A DNA stretch of 12,920 bases. It comes from JBOGZI01 sp050697275. GTDB taxonomy: Bacteria; Actinomycetota; Thermoleophilia; Solirubrobacterales; 70-9. Positions 6,515 to 10,617 of the stretch are shown here, piece after piece. The position numbers and the translations under genes are program-made. The notes beneath the pieces were generated by a model. That model had not been told where the DNA came from, did no database searches, and saw nothing but the letters and a program-made list of their open reading frames with translations. Each line of letters starts with the position of its first letter. Position 1 is the first letter of the stretch. The stretch covers positions 1 through 12,920 of the forward strand of contig JBOGZI010000118.1 in NCBI GenBank assembly GCA_050697275.1. The letters are read 5' to 3'.

Positions 6515-6886
6515 GTGATCCTGCTGCTCGTCGGCGCCGCGATGATCGGCGGCGGTCTTGCCGTCCCCGAGGCGGGGGCCGGCCTGATCGGTGCCGGGAT
6601 CGGCTGTCTGCTGGGCGGCCTGCTCCTCACCTACCTCGGCTTCCCGTCGCGCGGAAAGGGGGGCGAGAGGGCAAAGGCACGCGTTCTCGGCATCGAGCGC
6701 CAGCCCGGCGGGGTGGCCGGCTACCCGATCGTCAAGCTCGACCTCGAGGTTCGCCCCAAGGGGCATCCCGCCTACCAGGTGACGCGCAAGTTCACCGCCT
6801 TCAAGCTGCGCAAGCTCGAGGTGGGCAAGGAGATCAATGTCCGCCTCGCCGATCCAGCCAACCCGGAGAAGATCGACCTGGCCTAG
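6515..6886 (+). CDS. Membrane-anchored small protein with beta domain, unknown function
   Basis: 123 residues from the GTG at 6515. Two hydrophobic segments (about 1-14 and 21-42: GAGLIGAGIGCLLGGLLLTYLGF) are followed by a basic turn (PSRGKGGERAK) and a soluble C-terminal domain (53-122). That domain, with ARVLGIERQPGGVAGYPIVK, LDLEVRPKGHPAYQVTRKF and LEVGKEINVRLADPANPEKIDL, has the same strand order as the domain of the divergent gene at 6030-6398. The start is uncertain: the frame is open back to 6485 with Leu-rich codons that would extend the first helix, no Shine-Dalgarno precedes the GTG, and an in-frame ATG lies at 6542. The predicted topology places the beta domain on the cytoplasmic side if the basic turn follows the positive-inside rule. 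Confidence 0.75.
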   Translation: MILLLVGAAMIGGGLAVPEAGAGLIGAGIGCLLGGLLLTYLGFPSRGKGGERAKARVLGIERQPGGVAGYPIVKLDLEVRPKGHPAYQVTRKFTAFKLRKLEVGKEINVRLADPANPEKIDLA

Positions 6887-6941
6887 CCGTCATCCGTTCC
6901 CGCGCCGCCCCGATCCAATCCGGTGGACGAGGCCGGCCGGT

Positions 6942-6947
6942 TAGCCT
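6942..6947 (+). promoter_or_regulatory. -10 box (TAGCCT) positioned for a leaderless transcript
   Basis: TAGCCT ends six bases before the GTG at 6954, so a start site at the usual seven-base distance falls on the first base of the start codon. There is no Shine-Dalgarno between them. Leaderless genes with TAnnnT boxes are common in actinobacteria. Confidence 0.5.
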
Positions 6948-6953
6948 GAAAGC

Positions 6954-7286
6954 GTGGCGTCCGAGCCGCGCGTGGAGCTGCTGTGGTGGCGCGAGTGCCC
7001 CTCGTGGGAGCGGGCGCTGGCGATGCTGCGCGAGGCGATGTCCGAGGCGGGCCTCGACCCGGAGGCGATCGAGGTGCGGGAGATCGACACCGAGGAGTCG
7101 GCCGGCCGGGAGGGCTTCGTCGGCTCGCCGACGATCCGGATCGACGGCGAGGACCTGCAGCCTCCCCCGGAGGGCGAGCCGCCGGGGCTCACCTGTCGCA
7201 TCTACCGGCGCCGCGATGGCGCGGCCTCGCCGTTGCCCGACCCGGAGGATCTGCGCGAGGCGCTGCGCGCCGCGGTGGCGCGCTGA
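6954..7286 (+). CDS. Thioredoxin-fold protein with a single active-site-position cysteine
   Basis: 110 residues. VELLWWRECPSWERAL (7-22) is the first strand and active-site helix of a thioredoxin fold, with C15 where the CxxC would start but W18 in place of the second cysteine. GSPTIRIDGEDL (57-68) holds the cis-proline, and GLTCRIYRR (78-86) adds a cysteine at C81. This is the pattern of small actinobacterial thioredoxin-like proteins related to the N-terminal fold of alkylmercury-lyase-type proteins; that relation is from memory. A dithiol oxidoreductase role is unlikely with one active-site Cys unless C81 is the partner; metal or thiol sensing is possible. It appears to be leaderless from GTG 6954. 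Confidence 0.75.
   Translation: MASEPRVELLWWRECPSWERALAMLREAMSEAGLDPEAIEVREIDTEESAGREGFVGSPTIRIDGEDLQPPPEGEPPGLTCRIYRRRDGAASPLPDPEDLREALRAAVAR
7250..7276 (+). repeat. 27-bp exact repeat, copy B
   Basis: Encodes LREALRAAV at the C-terminus of the thioredoxin-like protein; identical to 5950-5976. Confidence 0.7.
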
Positions 7287-7293
7287 GACGCTC

Positions 7294-7344
7294 TAGCCTG
7301 CCGCTGATCATTAGCCCTGAGCGAACACCCCCGTGAGGAGGGGT
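7294..7344 (+). promoter_or_regulatory. Leader of the redoxin gene: candidate -10 and hairpin holding the ribosome-binding site
   Basis: TAGCCT at 7294-7299 is a candidate -10 box (a second TAGCCC lies at 7312). ACCCC (7327-7331) can pair with GGGGT (7340-7344), enclosing the strong Shine-Dalgarno GAGGAGG in loop and stem, six bases or so before the ATG at 7350. The pairing could lower translation until opened. Confidence 0.35.
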
Positions 7345-7349
7345 AGACC

Positions 7350-7895
7350 ATGCCGATTGCGATAGGCGAGCGAGCACCGGACTTCGAGCTCCCCGGCACC
7401 GACGGGGAGCGGCACTCCCTCGCGGACGGCACCGCGGCGGGCGAGGGTGCGAGCGCCACGGTCGTCTACTGGACCTGCAACCACTGTCCTTACGCCCTGG
7501 CGTGGCACGACCGCATGCTCGATCTGGCCCGGGACTATGCCGATCGCGGCGTGCGGGTGATCGCGATCAACTCCAACGACGCCGACCGCTATCCGGCCGA
7601 TTCCTTCGAGGCGATGGTCGAGCGGGTGGAGGGGGAGGGGGAGTGGCCCCATCCCTATCTCTTCGACCAGAGCCAGGAGGTGGCACGCGCCTGGGGGGCC
7701 GAGAAGACCCCTCATGTCTTCGTGCTCGACTCCGACCTCCGCCTCCGTTACCACGGCGCGCCCGACGCCGACTACGACGACGCCTCCCACGGCGCGGCCT
7801 GGGCCCGAGAGGCTCTCGACGCCGTGCTCGCCGGGCGCGAGCCCGAGCGCGCCCAGACGGACGCGGTCGGCTGCACGATCAAGTGGAAGCCATGA
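7350..7895 (+). CDS. CxxC redoxin (AhpC/TSA-type thioredoxin-fold protein)
   Basis: 181 residues. It begins with the peroxiredoxin-like APDFELPGTDG, followed by the active site YWTCNHCPY with C43 and C46, then the conserved VIAINSNDADRYPADSFEAM, the KTPHVFVLD segment with the cis-proline, and the family-typical end GCTIKW (C175). This is the widespread cytoplasmic 'CNHCP' redoxin family, assumed to reduce thiols or peroxides; the physiological partner is not established. No signal peptide. ATG 7350 has a strong Shine-Dalgarno (GAGGAGGGG). The stop lies in an ATGA overlap with a 15-codon ORF that leads to thrB, so this gene and thrB are probably one transcript. Confidence 0.88.
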   Translation: MPIAIGERAPDFELPGTDGERHSLADGTAAGEGASATVVYWTCNHCPYALAWHDRMLDLARDYADRGVRVIAINSNDADRYPADSFEAMVERVEGEGEWPHPYLFDQSQEVARAWGAEKTPHVFVLDSDLRLRYHGAPDADYDDASHGAAWAREALDAVLAGREPERAQTDAVGCTIKWKP

Positions 7896-7939
7896 CCGGG
7901 CGGCGGCTCCCCGCCGCCGATGCGGGGGCCGTCCGATGA
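7892..7939 (+). other. 15-codon coupling ORF with internal hairpin between the redoxin gene and thrB
   Basis: ATG at 7892 overlaps the redoxin stop (ATGA), the frame reads MTGRRLPAADAGAVR, and the stop TGA at 7937-7939 overlaps the thrB ATG (again ATGA). The ORF contains a perfect eight-base-pair hairpin (7899-7906 with 7911-7918, CTCC loop). Ribosomes translating the short ORF would melt the hairpin and end exactly at the thrB start. It could also be accidental; expression is not shown by the sequence. The peptide is not rich in threonine, so a classic amino-acid attenuator is unlikely. Confidence 0.3.
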
Positions 7940-8814
7940 CCGAGCGCCGGCGGCTGGTCCGGGTGCCCGCGTCCTCGGCCAACCTCGGGCCCGGCTTCGA
8001 CGTGCTCGCGGCCGCGCTGACGCTCCACCTGGAGCTCGAGGTCGAGGAATCCGGCTCCTTCTCGGTCGAGGCCAAGGGTCTCGAGGTGCCGCTCGACCGC
8101 TCGAACCTCTGCGTGCGCGCCTTCGAATGGCTGCGCCCCGCCGACGAGATCTCATTCCGGATTCGCAGCGAGATCCCGCTCGCCTCGGGGCTCGGCTCGA
8201 GCGCGGCGGCGATCGTCGCCGGCCTGCTCGCCGCCGATCACCTCTACGAGCTTGCGCTCGAGCGGGACGACCTCCTCTCCCATGCGGCCGAGATCGAGGG
8301 TCATCCGGACAACGTCGCCGCCGCCCTCCATGGGGGCTTCGTGGTCTGCACCCGGGAGGGGGAGACGGTCGCGGCCACCCGGCTCGATCCTCCCCAGGGC
8401 GTCGAGGGCGTGCTGGTGATCCCGAACGAGCAGGTGGCCACCGGTGAGGCCCGCGAGGCCCTTCCGGAGCGGGTGCCGCTCGCCGACGCGGTCGCCAACC
8501 TGGCCGCGGTCTCCGACCTGATCCTCGGTATCCAGCGCTCGGATCTGACCCTGATCGGACGCGGCCTCGCCGACCGGCTGCACCAGCCGGCTCGCGCCCA
8601 CCTCTATCCCCGCTCGATGAAGATCGTCGAGGAGGCGCCGCGGATGGGTGCGATCGGAGCGACGATCTCGGGGGCTGGGCCGGCGGTGCTCGTCTGGTGC
8701 TTCTGGCAGAGCACCGGCGGGGTGATGAAGGCGCTCAACGAGCGGGTTGGGGACTGGGCGGAGGTCCGCCGGGTTCCCTTCTCACCGATGGGCGCCGACG
8801 TCCCGGAGATGTAG
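7936..8814 (+). CDS. thrB: Homoserine kinase
   Basis: ATP-dependent phosphorylation of homoserine to O-phosphohomoserine, the substrate of ThrC. 292 residues, a normal length for this GHMP kinase. Motifs: N-terminal VRVPASSANLGPGFDVLAAA (8-27), the ATP loop PLASGLGSSAAA (81-92), EGHPDNVAAA (121-130), and the C-terminal GHMP motif GATISGAGPAV. ATG 7936 fits the family N-terminus; the frame stays open upstream to 7714, but that stretch lies over the redoxin gene and is unlike ThrB. Separated from hom-thrC by about 6.2 kb, although the three genes are often contiguous in actinobacteria. Confidence 0.96.
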   Translation: MTERRRLVRVPASSANLGPGFDVLAAALTLHLELEVEESGSFSVEAKGLEVPLDRSNLCVRAFEWLRPADEISFRIRSEIPLASGLGSSAAAIVAGLLAADHLYELALERDDLLSHAAEIEGHPDNVAAALHGGFVVCTREGETVAATRLDPPQGVEGVLVIPNEQVATGEAREALPERVPLADAVANLAAVSDLILGIQRSDLTLIGRGLADRLHQPARAHLYPRSMKIVEEAPRMGAIGATISGAGPAVLVWCFWQSTGGVMKALNERVGDWAEVRRVPFSPMGADVPEM

Positions 8815-8828
8815 ATGAGAGAGCGAAG

Positions 8829-8873
8829 CTGCGCGGCGACGCGACCCTGATTCGGGGCCCCGCCGCCGCGCAG
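8829..8873 (+). terminator. Long inverted repeat between convergent thrB and small secreted-protein gene
   Basis: CTGCGCGGCG (8829-8838) pairs perfectly with CGCCGCGCAG (8864-8873) across a 25-base loop that itself contains the palindrome GGGGCCCC. Placed 14 bases after the thrB stop and 21 bases before the stop of the minus-strand gene, it is a likely bidirectional terminator. Confidence 0.6.
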
Positions 8874-8894
8874 AACGCAACAGTTGAGGTGGGC

Positions 8895-9101
8895 TCAGTC
8901 GCCGCCGTTGGTGGCGAAGCCGCACTTCTTGCCCTTGTCGTTCGGCGCGGGCTTCTTCGTGTTCTTCTTGCCCTTCGCCGGACACGGCTTCTGGGAATGC
9001 GGGACCCCGCCCTTATCGGCTGCGCCGACAGCCGGGAACGAGAGCGCGAGCGCGATGCCGGTCGCCAGCGCCACAGCCTTCTTCATCCTGCGCACCTTCA
9101 T
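8895..9101 (-). CDS. Small secreted Lys-rich protein with two cysteines, unknown function
   Basis: 68 residues: a Sec-type signal peptide (MKVRRMKKAVALATGIALALS, cut near AVGA-AD about residue 28) and a mature chain of about 40 residues rich in Lys and Pro with Cys40 and Cys60 (KPCPAKG, KKCGFATN). The ATG at 9101 is chosen because GGAGGTG lies four bases upstream on the minus strand; an in-frame ATG at 9149 would add residues unlike a signal peptide. Two cysteines could form one disulfide outside the cell. No family recognised. The gap between this gene and the upstream SnoaL-like gene holds a predicted RNA structure (9157-9196). Confidence 0.65.
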   Translation of the reverse strand: MKVRRMKKAVALATGIALALSFPAVGAADKGGVPHSQKPCPAKGKKNTKKPAPNDKGKKCGFATNGGD

Positions 9102-9156
9102 ATTCACCTCCAATGGGTCGATGCCTAGCCGTGGAAGCGACGGGGACACGCGAAGG

Positions 9157-9196
9157 GTTACGCCGGCGCCCGGAAGCGGCGTTCAGGCTTCGTAAC
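9157..9196 (-). promoter_or_regulatory. Predicted compact three-way-junction fold upstream of the small secreted-protein gene
   Basis: Every base of this 40-base stretch falls into one nested fold with no linkers. Outer stem GTTACG (9157-9162) pairs with CGTAAC (9191-9196). Inside are hairpin CCGG-CGC-CCGG (9163-9173) and hairpin AAGC (9174-9177) with GCTT (9187-9190) around a nine-base loop. On the minus strand it lies between the SnoaL stop (9222) and the ATG at 9101, so it could be a 5' leader element of the latter gene or a terminator of the former. The remaining 9102-9156 holds only the Shine-Dalgarno and a possible -10 (TAGGCA). Confidence 0.4.
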
Positions 9197-9221
9197 GGAT
9201 GCCACAGACTCGGGGAGGCGC

Positions 9222-9653
9222 CTAGTCGAGCAGCCCGACTTGGCGCAGGATCGAGACCGAGTCCGAGTAGACGTCCTTGCGCTTCACCAGGCCGTCCTCG
9301 AACGGGATCACGTCGACCCCGCGCCACTCGACCTTCTTGCCGGTCGGCTCGGCGACCAGGTCACCCCGGCGCATCGTGTTGGTGTGAGTCGCGGTCGCCG
9401 TCCACTCCTGGGCGACGACCCCGTCGCGGACGTAGAGCCGCCTCGTCTCGAAGTGGATGTCGGGCCACGTCTCGAAGATCCGCCCGATGTGCTCGCCCGC
9501 CTCATCTCCCTGGGCGGACTCCCCGGCGGTGTGGTTCTCGAAGACCATGTCCGGGGCGTGCATCGAGACGATCGCGTCGAGATCGTGGTCGTTCCAGGCC
9601 TGGTTGTAGCGGGCGATCGTCTCTTCCAGCGTTGCTGAGTCGTCGGCAGCGAT
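9222..9653 (-). CDS. SnoaL-like / NTF2-fold protein, start codon uncertain
   Basis: About 143 residues of NTF2 fold: ETIARYNQAWNDHDLDAIVSMHAPDMVFENHTAG opens the fold, then GEHIGRIFETWPDIHFETRRLYV, VVAQEWTATATHTNT and the closing KVEWRGVDVIPFEDGLVKRKDVY. Members include polyketide cyclases and many small-molecule binders; the substrate here is unknown. The start is unresolved. Family similarity begins about eight residues before ETIARY, where no ATG, GTG or TTG exists in frame. In-frame ATG 9740, TTG 9734 and GTG 9728 would overlap the start of the divergent cupin gene and add a Pro/Ser/Arg-rich segment unlike the family. I mark ATC 9653 because it lies exactly six bases after a TATCCT box, as in the leaderless gene at 6954. 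A non-standard start or a lost start codon are both possible. Confidence 0.75.
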   Translation of the reverse strand: MAADDSATLEETIARYNQAWNDHDLDAIVSMHAPDMVFENHTAGESAQGDEAGEHIGRIFETWPDIHFETRRLYVRDGVVAQEWTATATHTNTMRRGDLVAEPTGKKVEWRGVDVIPFEDGLVKRKDVYSDSVSILRQVGLLD

Positions 9654-9659
9654 GCGGAA

Positions 9660-9669
9660 AGGATATGTT
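9660..9669. promoter_or_regulatory. Overlapping divergent -10 boxes for the SnoaL-like and cupin genes
   Basis: Minus strand: TATCCT (9665-9660) would start transcription at about 9653, on the apparent SnoaL coding start. Plus strand: TATGTT (9664-9669) would start near 9676, giving the cupin mRNA a leader of about 36 bases that includes its Shine-Dalgarno. The two boxes share bases 9664-9665, so the two genes may compete for polymerase. Confidence 0.4.
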
Positions 9670-9711
9670 CGGAGCCGCCTGGGAGGACGGGGAGAAGAAG
9701 GAGGAGCGCAG

Positions 9712-10086
9712 ATGGCGGACGAGTACACACTCAAGGGCATCGACCAGTTCGAGGAGATGGAGGGCTCCGGCGGCGCCACCTGGCACCTGGCGCGCAAGTC
9801 GCTGGGCGCCGAGTCGTTCGGGTTCAACGTCGTCGACAACGAGGCGGGCGGGGAGCTTCCCGCCCACGACCACACCGGCGACGACCAGGAGGAGGTCTTC
9901 GTGATCCTCGAGGGTCAGGGGACGATCGTCACCGACGGCGAGGAGCACGACGCCCCGGTCGGCACCTTCTGCCGCTTCGCGCCCGCGGTCAACCGGACGC
10001 TCCGCAACAAATCCGACTCACGCGTCCGGGCGCTGCTGATCGGCGTCCCGGCGAAGAGCGGCTACGAGCCGATGTCCTGGGGCTAG
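9712..10086 (+). CDS. Single-domain cupin protein
   Basis: 124 residues. Cupin motif 1 is GGELPAHDH...EEVFVILEGQG (46-70) with metal-ligand histidines H52 and H54 and a glutamate near 60-61. Motif 2 (DAPVGTFCRFAPAVNRTLRN) keeps the PxG turn, but the usual histidine position is Cys/Arg, so metal binding may be three-ligand or lost. The C-terminal VPAKSGYEPMSWG is typical of small actinobacterial cupins. Catalytic role unknown. ATG 9712 is supported by GGAGGAG seven or so bases upstream; an in-frame ATG at 9652 would run through the divergent promoter and is rejected. Divergent from the SnoaL-like gene. Confidence 0.85.
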   Translation: MADEYTLKGIDQFEEMEGSGGATWHLARKSLGAESFGFNVVDNEAGGELPAHDHTGDDQEEVFVILEGQGTIVTDGEEHDAPVGTFCRFAPAVNRTLRNKSDSRVRALLIGVPAKSGYEPMSWG

Positions 10087-10109
10087 GGCTGCGGCAGCTC
10101 GACCGAGCA

Positions 10110-10123
10110 GTGCCCCCGGGCAC
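10110..10123 (+). terminator. Palindromic hairpin after the cupin gene
   Basis: GTGCCC (10110-10115) and GGGCAC (10118-10123) form a perfect palindrome, 23 bases past the cupin stop and 31 bases before the stop of the minus-strand small ORF. No T-run. The rest of 10087-10154 shows nothing else. Confidence 0.45.
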
Positions 10124-10154
10124 GACCCCACCGGTGCGCGGCTGATCGGTGTCC

Positions 10155-10355
10155 TCAGGAGAACTCGTCGAGCGAGCGCTCTTGGCAGCGGAGCTCGTGG
10201 TCGCGCTGCTTGCGCGCCACCCCGGACTCGCCGGTCACCGCCTCGTTGTGCTTCACGTCGGAGATGGCCCGGAACCTCTCGGTGTCCGAGCCCGGACCAG
10301 CGGGCTGCTCGACGTCCTGCTCTCCCCGGTTTCCGTTGTCTCTCTTCTGCTGCAT
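10155..10355 (-). CDS. Small hydrophilic protein (66 aa), unknown function
   Basis: Charged, Gln/Arg/Glu-rich and without hydrophobic segments: MQQKRDNGNRGEQDVEQP at the start and RKQRDHELRCQERSLDEFS at the end, with one cysteine. Third codon positions are strongly G/C in this frame, which supports coding over the plus-strand alternative at 10149-10427. ATG 10355 is preferred; a TTG at 10361 is in frame, and neither has a strong Shine-Dalgarno. A palindrome about 50 bases upstream (10403-10416) could be its operator. Predicted to be largely disordered; no family recognised. Confidence 0.5.
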   Translation of the reverse strand: MQQKRDNGNRGEQDVEQPAGPGSDTERFRAISDVKHNEAVTGESGVARKQRDHELRCQERSLDEFS

Positions 10356-10402
10356 CTTCAAGTCTCGGTCCTGACTGCCTCTGGCATGTTGTACCAGGTT
10401 TG

Positions 10403-10416
10403 TAAGCGTTCGCTTA
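10403..10416. promoter_or_regulatory. Operator-like palindrome TAAGCG-TT-CGCTTA
   Basis: A perfect six-base inverted repeat with a two-base centre, in a locally AT-richer stretch between the small minus-strand ORF and gltB. The size and symmetry fit a TetR- or GntR-type dimer site. Possible -10 elements flank it on the plus strand (TATGTA, 10421-10426). The regulator is not in the window. Confidence 0.4.
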
Positions 10417-10476
10417 ACACTATGTAGAACCCCTCATCGACCTGAAAGATGCGGTTCAGCGGAGCCGACCGGGCCG

Positions 10477-10493
10477 CCCCGCAAATTGCGGGG
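10477..10493. promoter_or_regulatory. 17-bp palindrome upstream of the glutamate synthase promoter
   Basis: CCCCGCAA-A-TTGCGGGG is a perfect eight-base inverted repeat with a one-base centre; as RNA it would fold as a six-pair stem with an AAATT loop. Fifty-four bases before the TATAAT box, it is well placed for an upstream regulatory site, or a terminator of upstream plus-strand transcription. Confidence 0.4.
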
Positions 10494-10546
10494 AAAGCGG
10501 ACGTAAGAGGCGTAACCGGCGCCGCGGCCCCGCCCGGCGCCCGGCC

Positions 10547-10552
10547 TATAAT
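10547..10552 (+). promoter_or_regulatory. -10 box TATAAT for the glutamate synthase gene
   Basis: A perfect consensus hexamer in very GC-rich surroundings. A transcript start near 10559 leaves a leader of about 59 bases to the GTG at 10618. No recognisable -35 lies 17 bases upstream, which may indicate dependence on an activator. Confidence 0.5.
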
Positions 10553-10617
10553 TCCCGCTCCGTCGGTCCAACCCCGTCGCGCGCCCGCTCGAAGAAGGCG
10601 CGGAACCGGAGGTCCAA

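Noticed and set aside
6196..7296. 366-codon plus-strand open frame spanning several genes
   Set aside because: It crosses four independently supported features in another frame and is Arg/Ser/Pro-rich.
7714..7935. Upstream extension of thrB
   Set aside because: It overlaps the redoxin gene, its residues are Arg/Pro/Thr-biased, and ATG 7936 gives the canonical ThrB N-terminus.
9652..9711. Longer cupin start at ATG 9652
   Set aside because: It would cover the divergent promoter and precede the strong Shine-Dalgarno of ATG 9712; the family begins at about the later Met.
10149..10427. Plus-strand open frame with hydrophobic stretches opposite the small ORF
   Set aside because: Third-position composition favours the minus strand; the Leu/Val content is what antisense of Glu/Gln/Asp codons produces.
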